A stretch of DNA of 56,302 nucleotides from Puniceicoccaceae bacterium (GTDB lineage: Bacteria > Verrucomicrobiota > Verrucomicrobiia > Opitutales > Coraliomargaritaceae): NCBI GenBank assembly GCA_002729725.1, contig PBYS01000009.1, positions 1-56,302 on the forward strand, in the 5' to 3' direction. Positions 35,545-45,143 of the stretch are shown piece by piece. Made by a program: the position numbers and the translations under genes. Positions within the stretch are counted from its first letter, which is position 1; each line of letters opens with the position of its first letter. The notes below the pieces were generated by a model. It ran no database searches. It saw only the letters and a program-made list of their open reading frames with translations, and had not been told where the DNA came from.

Positions 35545-36606
35545 CTATCTAGGACGCTCGACGAAGCCAGCCTTGCGGTAAGCTTTGCCCAACACCTTAT
35601 AGGCGCGCTTCTGTGCCACAGCGGCTCCATCCTTGAGAACGCTCTCGAGGTAGGCCTTATCGGCAATCAATTCTTTATACTTTGCCTGCACGGGCTCGAG
35701 CACGCTGATCACGGCGTCGGCGACCTCTTTTTTCAAGCTGCCATAGCCTTCGCCTTTGAGAGATTCCTCGATATCGGCGACCGTGCGACCACTCATCGCT
35801 GAGTAAATTTGCAACAAGTTAGAAACGCCAGGCTTGTCCTCGCTGGCCACGATTTCGCTGCCTGAATCAGTCACAGCACTCATGATCTTCTTCTTCAGAG
35901 CGGAAGGCTCATCCAAGAGATAAATGGTGGCATTCTGATTATCATCACTCTTAGACATCTTACGCTCTGGATCCTGCAGCGACATGATGCGTGCGCCCTG
36001 CTTTGGGATAAAGGCTTCGGGGATCGTAAAAGTGTCCGAGTAGTTATGATTAAAGCGCTGCGCAAGGTCGCGGCACAGTTCCAAGTGCTGACGCTGGTCG
36101 TTGCCGACCGGCACCGCATCAGCATTATAAAGCAGAATGTCGGCCGCCATTAGCACTGGATACATCAGCAAACCCGAATTGACCGAGGCACCCGCACGCG
36201 CGCCCTCGTGAGTAAATTTAAGCTCATTCCCCTCGCCCACATTAAAGCCCAGCTTCGCGGCTTTTTCCTTGAACTGAGTCATGCGCTGCAGATCGCCGAT
36301 CGGCGTGATGCAACTCAGCAACCAAGCCAATTCGGTGTGCCCGATCACGTGTGATTGGACAAAAATATTCGAACGCTCTGGATCGAGGCCACAGGCAATG
36401 TACTGCGCCACGCACGACAGCGTATTTTTGCGCAGCTCGGCGGGGCTATATTTCACCGTGATCGCATGCATGTTGACGACACCGAAGTAGCATTCGTAGT
36501 CATCGAGCATGGTCGTCCAATTCTTAACCGCACCCAAGTAATTGCCGAGGGTTAATTGCCCGGTCGGTTGTGCACATGTGAGAATGACTGGCTTTGCTTC
36601 GCTCAT
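35545..36606 (-). CDS. trpS: Tryptophan-tRNA ligase
   Basis: A 353-residue class I aminoacyl-tRNA synthetase that charges tRNA-Trp. The frame is open further upstream, but homology begins at MSEAKPVILTCAQPTGQL, so the ATG at 36604-36606 is the start. The HIGH-like motif is in PTGQLTLGNYLGA (residues 13-25) and the KMSKS loop in ERKMSKSDDN. VQSHVIGHTELAWLLSC, YPVLMAADILLYNADAVPVGNDQRQH and the C-terminal anticodon-binding helices are typical. Length is normal. It is divergent from the PhoD-like gene, with a 168-base gap. Confidence 0.95.
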   Translation of the reverse strand: MSEAKPVILTCAQPTGQLTLGNYLGAVKNWTTMLDDYECYFGVVNMHAITVKYSPAELRKNTLSCVAQYIACGLDPERSNIFVQSHVIGHTELAWLLSCITPIGDLQRMTQFKEKAAKLGFNVGEGNELKFTHEGARAGASVNSGLLMYPVLMAADILLYNADAVPVGNDQRQHLELCRDLAQRFNHNYSDTFTIPEAFIPKQGARIMSLQDPERKMSKSDDNQNATIYLLDEPSALKKKIMSAVTDSGSEIVASEDKPGVSNLLQIYSAMSGRTVADIEESLKGEGYGSLKKEVADAVISVLEPVQAKYKELIADKAYLESVLKDGAAVAQKRAYKVLGKAYRKAGFVERPR

Positions 36607-36774
36607 AAGCACTCGATTGACGGCAGCCGCGGCGCGCTTGTCAACCCAACTTCTTCCGTAATATGAATGAGCTTTGCGCGCCCCGTCGAATTCCACGCGG
36701 CTGGCCTCGCATCGCGAGCAACAAGTTGCGCCCTCCGCGCTTGCCACCGCGATCAGCTTCTTCACATTCACTTT

Positions 36775-37803
36775 ATGCGACTTTCCATTTACACACTGGC
36801 CCTGGCCTCGATCAGTCTCTTGCACACGCCCGCCTCGGCGAAATTTCCTGATAACTTTGACAGCCCGCTACAGGTAATCGCCTTTGGCTCTTGCAATCGC
36901 GACGAGCTCCCCCAGCCGCTCTGGCCCATCATCGCCGACCAAGCGCCCGACCTCTGGATCTGGGGCGGCGACAATATTTACGCAGACTGGTATCAGCGCC
37001 CCAACGGCCCGAAGGTCAAATATAGCGTCAACCGTGAGTGGATCACCCAACGCTACGCCAGTCAGTACAAGCATCCTGCCTATGCCGCATTTCGCGCCAA
37101 GACTCCAATCATTGGCACTTGGGACGATCATGACTACGGTGACAACAACGCCGTAGGCGACTACAAGCTCAAGCAGATCACACGCGATCTTGCGCTAAGC
37201 TTTATGGAGGTACCTATCAGCGATCCACGCTGGTCGCGTGAGGGCATTTACGGCGCCTACGATTTTGGTCCTGAAGGGAAGCGCACAAAGGTCATCCTAC
37301 TAGACAACCGTTACTTTGCCAGCAGTCGCAAGGCCGAGCCCAGTGACCTACTTGGCGATACACAACGCAACTGGCTCGAAAAAACGTTACAGACAAGCAC
37401 CGCAAATCTACACATCTTCGTCAGCGGCACACAAATCATCTCCGCGGAACATAAATATGAGAAATGGGCGGACTACCCCGGCGACCGCGAATGGCTGCTG
37501 CAACAAATCGCACTCAGCGACACCCCGACGGTCTTGATCAGTGGCGATCGACACATCCACGAAATCTCCGTGCTGGAAGATCCGGCCATTGACTTTCCAC
37601 TGGTCGACATCACTTCCAGTGGGCTGACACATAGTTGGGATAGTTTTAAGGGCGAGCCCAACCGCTACCGCTATGGCCCCGTGGCCACGGGGCTGGGCTT
37701 TGGATTGGTTAAGATCGACTGGAGCGGCGCAAAGCCTACTGTTGAATTGCAACTCATCGATCAGACCGCCGAAGTCAGCAACTCATACTCCTTGCAGTTT
37801 TAA
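36775..37803 (+). CDS. Exported PhoD-like phosphatase/phosphodiesterase
   Basis: A 342-residue protein from the ATG at 36775, where a clear signal peptide begins (LSIYTLALASISLLHTPASA, cleaved before KFPD). The mature protein has the PhoD-like metallophosphatase motifs: FGSCNRDELPQPLWPII, LWIWGGDNIYADW, IGTWDDHDYGDNN, LLDNRYFASSRK, SGTQI and LISGDRHIHEIS. Related enzymes hydrolyse phosphate esters or phosphodiesters with Ca/Fe or other metals in the periplasm. It is smaller than Bacillus PhoD, as are many members of this branch. Its stop codon overlaps that of the convergent glpR-like gene by three to four bases, so the genes meet tail to tail with no terminator space. The substrate is not known. 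Confidence 0.87.
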   Translation: MRLSIYTLALASISLLHTPASAKFPDNFDSPLQVIAFGSCNRDELPQPLWPIIADQAPDLWIWGGDNIYADWYQRPNGPKVKYSVNREWITQRYASQYKHPAYAAFRAKTPIIGTWDDHDYGDNNAVGDYKLKQITRDLALSFMEVPISDPRWSREGIYGAYDFGPEGKRTKVILLDNRYFASSRKAEPSDLLGDTQRNWLEKTLQTSTANLHIFVSGTQIISAEHKYEKWADYPGDREWLLQQIALSDTPTVLISGDRHIHEISVLEDPAIDFPLVDITSSGLTHSWDSFKGEPNRYRYGPVATGLGFGLVKIDWSGAKPTVELQLIDQTAEVSNSYSLQF

Positions 37804-38576
37804 GCCTCTCGCGGCAGCTTCGCCACAATCACACGCACGCCGGCGCTCTCATACAGCTCAAGTATGCCAGGTGCCGCCCGATCGTCGGTGACCAACACCG
37901 AAAACTGACTGATCTCACCAAATATAAAAGGGCTCTTTTGCTCCAGTTTGGTCGAGTCACACACCACGCAGACATTTTCAGCGCGCGGGATTAAGCGCTC
38001 TTTCAGCACCGCCTGCCCCGGATTCACCTCAGAGGCACCCAACCTATGGTGTAAGCCGTCCACTCCGACAAAGAGCCATTTAATGATAAAACGCTTCATC
38101 GCGCCCTCTGCCATCGCCCCCACATACGAGCGCGAGCGCTCCTCATAGCGCCCGCCAGTGCAGATCAAGTCGCAATTCGCCCGCCCGCCCAAGGCGACAA
38201 TCACATGGTGCGCATTGGTCAGGACCGTCAGAGGAAACTGGGGCAAATAGTCCGTCATCGTCAGTACCGTCGAACTCGCATCCATAAAGATGGTATCGTT
38301 CGGCTCGATCAACTGTGCAGCAGCTCGCGCCACCACCGATTTTTCAAAGCGATTCATCGATTGACGCGCAGGCAACGGCATGTCGTGCCGCGCATCTGTG
38401 ATACGCGTCGCCCCACCATGGATGCGAATCACCCGCTTTTCCTCAGCCAAAACTTCGAGGTCCTTACGGATGGTCTCATTTGTTACCTCAAATTCACGCG
38501 CCAGCTCGATGCTCTTAACCGAGCCTTCACCTTCAATTTTGCGTAAAATAAACTCCTGACGTTGTGATGGTAGCAT
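37800..38576 (-). CDS. glpR: DeoR-family repressor, probable GlpR
   Basis: A 258-residue DeoR-family regulator. The N-terminal helix-turn-helix (about 1-58) is typical: RQEFILRKIEGEGSVKSIELAREFEVTNETIRKDL, then RIHGGA. The C-terminal DeoRC sensor domain (about 75-230) binds phosphorylated sugars in this family and contains IFMDASSTVL, TVLTNAHHV and FVGVDGLH. It is divergent from the glpF-glpK-porin-glpD cluster, which indicates that it is the glycerol-3-phosphate-responsive repressor of these genes. The shared sequence AACGAAAGCA found in the intergenic region and before glpD could be part of its operator. Family is certain; the glp role comes from context. Confidence 0.87.
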   Translation of the reverse strand: MLPSQRQEFILRKIEGEGSVKSIELAREFEVTNETIRKDLEVLAEEKRVIRIHGGATRITDARHDMPLPARQSMNRFEKSVVARAAAQLIEPNDTIFMDASSTVLTMTDYLPQFPLTVLTNAHHVIVALGGRANCDLICTGGRYEERSRSYVGAMAEGAMKRFIIKWLFVGVDGLHHRLGASEVNPGQAVLKERLIPRAENVCVVCDSTKLEQKSPFIFGEISQFSVLVTDDRAAPGILELYESAGVRVIVAKLPREA

Positions 38577-38726
38577 TCTGCGATAAAATTATTTTTCAAT
38601 TACACTACGACTATGCAGCTCACACAGATTGGGATTCGCAAGCAAAATAGCCCCTAAAACCTTGGATATCAAAATAAATACTTTGGTTTTTGCCCGAAAA
38701 TTCCAAATTCAATAGCTCAAACTTTG

Positions 38727-38736
38727 AACGAAAGCA
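38727..38736. promoter_or_regulatory. Possible GlpR half-site (copy 1)
   Basis: AACGAAAGCA in the glpR-glpF intergenic region, recurring upstream of glpD at 42436-42445. Its GAACGAAAG context resembles the GAACGAA-like elements of DeoR/GlpR operators. The assignment rests on two copies only. Confidence 0.35.
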
Positions 38737-38760
38737 GTAAAACAAAACCCAACAAAAATC

Positions 38761-38787
38761 GCAAGTTGCTGCAAATAAATAACTTGC
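38761..38787. promoter_or_regulatory. Inverted repeat upstream of glpF
   Basis: GCAAGTT (38761-38767) and AACTTGC (38781-38787) form a perfect inverted repeat with a 13-base spacer, about 70 bases before the glpF start. It may be an operator or an mRNA hairpin. The whole 280-base gap is A-rich and holds no gene. Confidence 0.4.
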
Positions 38788-38858
38788 AAAACGCAAAAAC
38801 ATGGCACCTGATAACAAACCTACCAATTAAACAACAACCCTAAACCCAAAATACCCCA

Positions 38859-39605
38859 ATGCATCCATACTTCGCTGAAGCACTCGGAACCGCGCTCCTC
38901 ATCCTATTCGGAAATGGAGTCGTCGCTAATGTTGTCCTCTCAAAATCCAAAGCCAATAATGGCGGCTGGATTGTGATCACCATGGGCTGGGGGCTAGCAG
39001 TCGCCCTCGCAGTCTATGTCGTCGGCCGCGTCTCTGGCGCCCATATCAACCCGGCCGTCACCATCGGCCTCGCCAGTATCGGGGCCTTTGAATGGTCACA
39101 AGTGCCTGGCTACATTCTATCCCAAATCGCCGGTGGCTTTATCGGCTCGGTTTTAGTCTATCTTTGTTTCTACGCCCACTGGGAAGAAACCGAAGACCCG
39201 GACCTCATACTCGCCTGCCACAGCACCTCACCTGCCATCCGTAAATTCATACCTGCATTTGTGACTGAATTTATCGGCACTGTAGTGCTGGTATTCTGTA
39301 TCCTCGCGCTAGGCAAGGTCGCCCTCGGAGCCGACAGCACACAGCTGGCATGGACCACAGCCATGGGGACTTGGTTCGGCCCCCTACTAGTCGGCCTACT
39401 GGTGCTCGCAATCGGCTTATCCTTAGGCGGCCCCACCGGCTACGCAATCAACCCGGCCCGCGACTTAGGACCACGTATCGCGCATACGATACTCCCCATC
39501 AAGGGCAAGGGTAGCTCCGATTGGGCCTACGCTTGGGTGCCAATCGTCGCCCCCATACTTGGCGCTGTCGCTGGCGCACAGCTCTTCGTCTTCTCCGCTC
39601 TTTAA
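38859..39605 (+). CDS. glpF: Glycerol uptake facilitator (aquaglyceroporin)
   Basis: A 248-residue membrane protein of the MIP family with six transmembrane helices and two half-helices carrying the NPA motifs in [14 protein letters not shown] (about 66-79) and [16 protein letters not shown] (about 193-208). The Asp after the second NPA (NPARD) is the mark of glycerol facilitators rather than water channels. It carries glycerol passively across the inner membrane. It is the first gene of the cluster; glpK follows after 26 bases, so uptake is coupled to phosphorylation. Confidence 0.94.
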   Translation: MHPYFAEALGTALLILFGNGVVANVVLSKSKANNGGWIVITMGWGLAVALAVYVVGRVSGAHINPAVTIGLASIGAFEWSQVPGYILSQIAGGFIGSVLVYLCFYAHWEETEDPDLILACHSTSPAIRKFIPAFVTEFIGTVVLVFCILALGKVALGADSTQLAWTTAMGTWFGPLLVGLLVLAIGLSLGGPTGYAINPARDLGPRIAHTILPIKGKGSSDWAYAWVPIVAPILGAVAGAQLFVFSAL

Positions 39606-39631
39606 TCCACCCTCAAACCATACTAAAAACC

Positions 39632-41140
39632 ATGTCTCAAGATAAATACATCCTCGCATTCGACCAAGGCACCACAAGTTCACGCTCTATTATCTTTGAC
39701 CACGACGGCAAAGTCGTCGCGGTTGCTCAGAAAGAGTTTCAACAAATCTATCCCAAGCCAGGCTGGGTAGAGCACGATCCAATGGAGATCTGGTCTAGCC
39801 AAAGTTCCACCGCGGCAGAGGCGATTTCCCGCGCCGATCTATCCGCCGATTCAATCGCCGCAGTCGGTGTCACCAACCAACGTGAAACCACCATCGTCTG
39901 GGACAAAAAAACCGGCAAACCCGTTTACAATGCGATTGTGTGGCAAGACCGCCGCACCGCTGATTATTGCCGCAAACTGAAAGAGGATGGTATCGAGGCC
40001 ATGGTTTCCGAAAAGACAGGGCTACGCCTCGACCCATATTTCGCAGGAACCAAAGTTCGCTGGATCTTAGAAAATGTCGAGGGTGCACGCGCCAGAGCCG
40101 AAGCGGGCGAACTGCTCTTCGGCACCGTCGATTCCTGGCTGGTGTGGCAACTGACAGGCCATAAGGTGCACGTCACCGATATCACCAATGCCAGCCGCAC
40201 CCTGTTCTATAATATAGAACAAGACGGCTGGGACGATGAGCTACTAGAGCTCTTCGGTGTGCCACGCAGTATGCTGCCCGAAATCAAATCCTGCTCTGAA
40301 GTGTATGGCCACGTAGAAAAAAACCTCTATCCAGGCGGCGCTCCGATCGCTGGTATCGCTGGCGACCAACATGCCGCACTCTTCGGTCAAGCTTGCTTCG
40401 AGCCTGGCATGGCGAAAAACACATACGGAACCGGTTGTTTCTTACTCATGAATATGGGAGAAAAACCTATTCGCTCGAAGAATAATCTACTCACCACCGT
40501 CGCTTGGCGCATCGGCGACAAAACTGAATATGCACTCGAAGGTTCGATCTTTATCGGTGGCGCCGTAGTGCAATGGATTCGTGACGAATTACAGCTCGTT
40601 CGCACCGCGCAAGAACTGGATGCACTCGCTGCGACAGTCGAAGACGCCGGCGGGCTCTTCCTAGTGCCGGCATTCGCCGGCTTGGGTGCGCCTCATTGGG
40701 ACCCTTACGCACGCGGCGCGGCACTCGGCATCACCCGTGGCACCAATCGAGCACATTTCTGCCGTGCGGCACTTGAATCGATTGCCTTCCAAAGCGCTGA
40801 CCTCATCACTGCAATGGAGAAAGATAGTGGTATTTCACTCAAAGAACTACGCGTTGACGGCGGCGCCTGCCAAAGCGATCCACTGCTACAATTCCAAGCA
40901 GACCTCTTGCAAACTGAAGTCATTCGCCCCAAGTGCATCGAGACCACAGCCCTCGGCGCCGCGTACCTCGCCGGCCTCGCAGTCGGCTTCTGGAAGAGCC
41001 GCGACTCGATCACCAAACGCTGGGAACAAGAGCGCTCCTTTGAGCCTCAGCGTAAAGCTGAAGACATGACCGCTCTCACTGCCGGGTGGAACAAGGCCCT
41101 CGAACGCTCCAAGAAGTGGGAAGACGCCGTCGACGAATAA
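39632..41140 (+). CDS. glpK: Glycerol kinase
   Basis: A 502-residue FGGY-family kinase that converts glycerol to sn-glycerol-3-phosphate with ATP. I chose the ATG at 39632, where [19 protein letters not shown] matches the usual N-terminus; the frame is open upstream within glpF. Typical segments are [75 protein letters not shown] and [14 protein letters not shown], followed by the FGGY-type signature [16 protein letters not shown]. It is the second gene of the glp cluster. Confidence 0.96.
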   Translation: MSQDKYILAFDQGTTSSRSIIFDHDGKVVAVAQKEFQQIYPKPGWVEHDPMEIWSSQSSTAAEAISRADLSADSIAAVGVTNQRETTIVWDKKTGKPVYNAIVWQDRRTADYCRKLKEDGIEAMVSEKTGLRLDPYFAGTKVRWILENVEGARARAEAGELLFGTVDSWLVWQLTGHKVHVTDITNASRTLFYNIEQDGWDDELLELFGVPRSMLPEIKSCSEVYGHVEKNLYPGGAPIAGIAGDQHAALFGQACFEPGMAKNTYGTGCFLLMNMGEKPIRSKNNLLTTVAWRIGDKTEYALEGSIFIGGAVVQWIRDELQLVRTAQELDALAATVEDAGGLFLVPAFAGLGAPHWDPYARGAALGITRGTNRAHFCRAALESIAFQSADLITAMEKDSGISLKELRVDGGACQSDPLLQFQADLLQTEVIRPKCIETTALGAAYLAGLAVGFWKSRDSITKRWEQERSFEPQRKAEDMTALTAGWNKALERSKKWEDAVDE

Positions 41141-41186
41141 GCCACACATACGACACCAGACAAACAACTCCAGTCATTACACACCC

Positions 41187-42416
41187 ATGAAATCCTACCC
41201 CACCATCCTCAGTTTATGCAGCCTCGCACTACTCCCAAACATAAGTTTTGGAGCCGACGAATCGCCCTACCTCTTCGGAGATTGGGGCGGGGCTCGCACT
41301 GAACTTGCCGACAAAGGCGTCTCGCTTAACCTGTTTCACATCTTCGATGTGTATGACGACTTCTCAGGTGCCGCCGAAAGCGGCGGCACCTACTTTGGTC
41401 GTCAACGCGTCGCCATTGACCTCGACTTAGAAAAACTTCTAGGTTGGGAAAATAGCTACATCGCAATCAGCGGCGTGCACCAATACGGAAACAACTACAA
41501 TCGCTCTCGCTTCGGAGTATTCACTAACCCGAGTTCAATCGAAGGCACAGAAACCACCCGCTTGGCCAATATCTATTTTGGTCAAAGTTTATTCGACGGA
41601 CAGCTAAATTATCAGATCGGAAAAGTGGATGGCGTGGGTGCCTTTGGCTCACAAGAATATGGCAGCTCCTTCATGAACGATGAGTTCGCCTATGTAGCCA
41701 ATGCCATCTTCGGTAGTGCACTCCCCTTCGATCCGGCCCAGAAGCTCGGTTTGATTGTGGAATATCAACCCAACGGCACGCAACTCTACCTCAAAGGCGG
41801 CGTCTTTGATTCCAATCAACTGGATTCCTATGCAGATGATCACAACGGCCTTAGTTTTGACTGGGAGGGGCCAGTTGCCTATGCCGCGGAGCTTGGTTAC
41901 CGTTCGGATCCTGATAAGACAGATAAACCGGGCTTCGTCAAATTAGGCTTCCATTACAATACGGGCAATTTTGCAAACTTCCTAGGCACGACAGAAGACG
42001 ACAATAACAAGCTCATCTACCTGAGTGCTGGCCGCACCTTGCACAACTTCGACAGTCAACAACAACGACGTATCGACGGCTCGATCACTTGGGTACACGC
42101 CCCCGAAGATCGTAACCTCTATGCTGATGAGCTCATCTTCGTTCTTCGTGCAATCGGTCCCTTCGCCGCCCGTCCGAACGATGAACTCGGCCTCGGTGTA
42201 GTCGCTGCTTATATCAGCGATGATTATTCAGATGCCTCTCAAAGCGCTGGTGGCCCCGTCGCCAAAGAAGAATACACCGTGGAACTGTCCTACAAAGCAG
42301 CCATCACACCGTGGTTCCAATTACAACCTAGCCTACAAGCCGTCATGAATCCGGCTGGCGACACTGATCGCGACACCGTCTGGATCGCGGGCTTACGCTC
42401 CGTGATCACATTCTAG
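41187..42416 (+). CDS. OprB-family carbohydrate-selective outer-membrane porin
   Basis: A 409-residue outer-membrane beta-barrel with signal peptide (YPTILSLCSLALLPNISFGA, mature from DESPYLFGDW). The start of the mature protein, YLFGDWGGARTELADKGVSL, is the signature of the OprB family, whose members let sugars through the outer membrane. Alternating beta-strands continue to the C-terminal aromatic residue (VITF). It sits 46 bases after glpK and 33 bases before glpD, inside the glp cluster, so it probably brings glycerol or glycerol-containing compounds into the periplasm. This placement is unlike the E. coli glp operons. Confidence 0.88.
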   Translation: MKSYPTILSLCSLALLPNISFGADESPYLFGDWGGARTELADKGVSLNLFHIFDVYDDFSGAAESGGTYFGRQRVAIDLDLEKLLGWENSYIAISGVHQYGNNYNRSRFGVFTNPSSIEGTETTRLANIYFGQSLFDGQLNYQIGKVDGVGAFGSQEYGSSFMNDEFAYVANAIFGSALPFDPAQKLGLIVEYQPNGTQLYLKGGVFDSNQLDSYADDHNGLSFDWEGPVAYAAELGYRSDPDKTDKPGFVKLGFHYNTGNFANFLGTTEDDNNKLIYLSAGRTLHNFDSQQQRRIDGSITWVHAPEDRNLYADELIFVLRAIGPFAARPNDELGLGVVAAYISDDYSDASQSAGGPVAKEEYTVELSYKAAITPWFQLQPSLQAVMNPAGDTDRDTVWIAGLRSVITF

Positions 42417-42435
42417 AAATTAACTCATAATCTCA

Positions 42436-42445
42436 AACGAAAGCA
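42436..42445. promoter_or_regulatory. Possible GlpR half-site (copy 2)
   Basis: AACGAAAGCA just upstream of the glpD start (ATG at 42450), the same 10-mer as at 38727-38736. It could also serve partly as a ribosome-binding element, because GAAAG lies about seven bases from the ATG. Confidence 0.3.
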
Positions 42446-42449
42446 TCTC

Positions 42450-44015
42450 ATGAAAAGATCAATCTCACTCGATCGCGCACAAGCCGCCGACAAAGTTTTC
42501 GACGTAGTCATCATTGGTGGCGGGGCCTCAGGTCTCGGCGCAGCTGTCGACGCGGCCGCACGCGGACACAGCGTCGCCCTCTTCGAACAGGCCGACTTCG
42601 CCAAAGGTACTTCTAGCCGCTCCACCAAGCTCGTGCACGGTGGTGTCCGCTACCTGCAACAAGGTAACGTCTCCTTAGTATTGGAAGCACTTCGCGAACG
42701 CGGACGCCTCACTCAAAACACCCCCCACCTGGTGCACTCGCAGTCCTTCGTCATCCCCAATTACTCTTGGTGGGAAGGCCCCTTCTACGGCATCGGCATG
42801 AAAGTCTACGACCAACTCGCAGGCAAACTGGGGCTCTCCCCGTCACGCCATCTCAGCAAAAAAGAGACTGTCGAATTAATCCCGACCGTTGAGCAAAACA
42901 AACTGGTCGGCGGCGTCGTCTACCACGACGGTCAATTCGATGACTCTCGCCTAGCGGTCAACCTAGCGCAAACCGCCGAAGAGCTCGGTGCTGCGATGCT
43001 GAACTACTGCCGCTGTGTCGGACTCGTCAAAGAAAACGACGTCGTATCCGGCGTTCAAATACACGACACAGAAAACGACACTAAATTCACCGTGCGTGCC
43101 AAGAGTGTCATCAATGCGACTGGAGTTTTTGTAGACGACCTACGCAAGATGGATGAGCCACAGGCCAAAGGCATTATCGCCGTCAGCCAAGGCATCCACA
43201 TCGTGCTGCCTAAGAGCTTCTTACCTGGCAATGCCGCGATCATGATTCCCAAGACAGCCGACGGCCGGGTGCTCTTCGCAGTGCCATGGCATGATCACGT
43301 AATTGTCGGCACGACCGACACCCCCCTCGATTCTCACAGTCTGGAACCACGCGCACTGGAAGAGGAGCGCGACTTTGTACTGACCCACGCATGCAAATAC
43401 TTAACCAAAGATCCCAAACCGGAAGACGTATTGAGCATATTTGCTGGATTGCGCCCCTTAGTTAAAGCCGGCGACGGCTCCGACACTGCAGCACTTTCGC
43501 GCGATCACAGCATCATTGTGAGCGGCAGCGGACTCATCACTCTGACTGGTGGCAAATGGACCACTTATCGCAAGATGGCTGAAGATGTGATCGAACAGGC
43601 CGAAACCTTAGGCGGGCTCGAGCACAAGCGCTGCCAAACAGAAGACATGCAAATTCACGGTTGGACACGAGCCGCCGCCAGCCAAGCCAACTTGGCCAGC
43701 TACGGATCCGATGCACTTCGCATCCAAGACCTCATCAAAGAGCAGCCAGAACTCGGAGAAAAGGTACATGCGCAGCTTCCCTATCAACAGGCGGAAGTGG
43801 TCTGGCACGCTCGCGAAGAGATGGCCCGCACTGTCGAGGATGTGCTCGCACGCCGAACGCGCGCGCTGCTACTCAACGCCCGAGCTTCGATCGAAGCCGC
43901 GCCTGCAGTCGCCAAGATCTTAGCCAAGGAACTCAGCCGCGATGCGACCTGGGAAGCCGAACAAATCAAAGCCTACACCGAGTTAGCCGAAGGCTATATC
44001 TTTCCGATCGATTGA
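42450..44015 (+). CDS. glpD: Aerobic glycerol-3-phosphate dehydrogenase
   Basis: A 521-residue FAD enzyme that oxidises sn-glycerol-3-phosphate to dihydroxyacetone phosphate and passes electrons to the quinone pool, probably menaquinone here given menD. The FAD-binding motif is VIIGGGASGLGAAVDAAARG (about 21-40). GlpD signatures include GTSSRSTKLVHGGVRYLQQG, SWWEGPFYGIGMKVYDQLAG, YHDGQFDDSRLA, PWHDHVIVGTTDT and GLITLTGGKWTTYRKMAED, followed by the C-terminal DAO_C-like helices (EVVWHAREEMARTVEDVLAR). It is the last gene of the cluster, and its product links glycerol to glycolysis. Confidence 0.95.
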   Translation: MKRSISLDRAQAADKVFDVVIIGGGASGLGAAVDAAARGHSVALFEQADFAKGTSSRSTKLVHGGVRYLQQGNVSLVLEALRERGRLTQNTPHLVHSQSFVIPNYSWWEGPFYGIGMKVYDQLAGKLGLSPSRHLSKKETVELIPTVEQNKLVGGVVYHDGQFDDSRLAVNLAQTAEELGAAMLNYCRCVGLVKENDVVSGVQIHDTENDTKFTVRAKSVINATGVFVDDLRKMDEPQAKGIIAVSQGIHIVLPKSFLPGNAAIMIPKTADGRVLFAVPWHDHVIVGTTDTPLDSHSLEPRALEEERDFVLTHACKYLTKDPKPEDVLSIFAGLRPLVKAGDGSDTAALSRDHSIIVSGSGLITLTGGKWTTYRKMAEDVIEQAETLGGLEHKRCQTEDMQIHGWTRAAASQANLASYGSDALRIQDLIKEQPELGEKVHAQLPYQQAEVVWHAREEMARTVEDVLARRTRALLLNARASIEAAPAVAKILAKELSRDATWEAEQIKAYTELAEGYIFPID

Positions 44016-44033
44016 CACCCGCATTACAGATAT

Positions 44034-45143
44034 TCACTGCTGCTTAAAAAATAGTGCCACGCTAAAACGAGTGCTGCCATAATTGATCATCTTTGCGAAG
44101 TCTTCTTTAGCAACGGGTATGTATTGGCAGTCCAACTCGCTGATCGTTAATTTATCTGTGTCCGGATCGTGCAAGTAAAAGCAAAGTTCATCAAAGGCGG
44201 TCACCACCACCCAATGCGGTGCCTTGTCGCCGTTGAGTCGGTAGCTACTGATCATCACCAGCACGAACGCCCCGTTCTTTAATTGCGACTCGATTTCGGC
44301 CACCGAAACTGCCTCGCACCGAATGGGGATCGCCTGCGCCTGACTGCGCTCAAGAAATTGCTCGTGCACCAAATTCAGCACCTCTTTCTTGTGCGCCGAG
44401 CGCACGCCTTCCACGAAGAGTGGATCGGTCTGGCTCATCACGACTTCCGCGGCGAAGCCACGGCGCTTTGCCGCGAGCGCCAGACCTAAGGGGTGACAGC
44501 CTCCGTGGCCTGATGTCATAAAAATAGTGGTGGCTTCACGCCAAAGATCGAGTTCGAGACTTTGGTTCAATACAGTCGTAGGCTCAATGGCTGCCATCAC
44601 CATCATCAGTGATGCGGGTCCGCAAGTGAAGGCGGTATGCTGCCCATACCAAGGCACGAAGCTCTCCTCACGCACGCGTTCTGGATAGCGAATGCGCTTT
44701 TGCATACGCAAGGCATCGCTATGATCTTCGTAATAATCAAGAAACTCGCCAAACACACGATAGCCCAAACGCTGATACAGCTGCACGGCAGCGAGATTTT
44801 GCTTGGCCACCTCCAGCCGCATAAAGAGTCGATCTTCTTCCACTGCTGCGGCTTCTAGGGCCAGCATCAATGCACTGGCATGCCCCTGCCCGCGCGCCTC
44901 GGGGTGCAAGGCGATCGAATAGAGCCGCGCCAGGCGTGTGCCTTTATGCAATAAAACGAGGCCGTAACCATAGACGACCTGGTCCCACTCCAGCACTAAG
45001 AAGATACAATTCTCGCCTTTGATCCAACGCTGAAAGGAGCGTCGGCTCAATCGATCCGAAGTAAAGCAGACCGCCTCAATCTCCAGCAAACGTTCGATAT
45101 CCTCTGCCTGCACACAACGAAAACGACGCTCACTCACGTCCAC
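44034..45143 (-). CDS. GNAT acetyltransferase fused to C39-like cysteine peptidase
   Basis: A 369-residue two-domain protein. Residues 8-150 form a GNAT domain of RimI type, with the acetyl-CoA motif in ALHPEARGQGHASALM (about 78-93) and QLYQRLGYRVFGEFLDYYED. Residues 165-365 form a papain-like C39-type peptidase domain, with a probable catalytic Cys174 in TAFTCGPASLMM, His310 in APHWVVVTAF and Asp326 in YLHDPD. It overlaps the upstream RimK-like gene by 14 bases, so the two form one translation-coupled unit. Such pairs have been predicted to build or modify peptides, the ligase adding residues and the GNAT/peptidase acylating and trimming. No signal peptide is seen. The activity is a prediction from domains. 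Confidence 0.87.
   Translation of the reverse strand: MDVSERRFRCVQAEDIERLLEIEAVCFTSDRLSRRSFQRWIKGENCIFLVLEWDQVVYGYGLVLLHKGTRLARLYSIALHPEARGQGHASALMLALEAAAVEEDRLFMRLEVAKQNLAAVQLYQRLGYRVFGEFLDYYEDHSDALRMQKRIRYPERVREESFVPWYGQHTAFTCGPASLMMVMAAIEPTTVLNQSLELDLWREATTIFMTSGHGGCHPLGLALAAKRRGFAAEVVMSQTDPLFVEGVRSAHKKEVLNLVHEQFLERSQAQAIPIRCEAVSVAEIESQLKNGAFVLVMISSYRLNGDKAPHWVVVTAFDELCFYLHDPDTDKLTISELDCQYIPVAKEDFAKMINYGSTRFSVALFFKQQ

Noticed and set aside
36607..36825. N-terminal extension of trpS
   Set aside because: The extra residues lack homology to tryptophanyl-tRNA synthetases and overlap the divergent gene's upstream region; the family N-terminus begins at the ATG at 36606.
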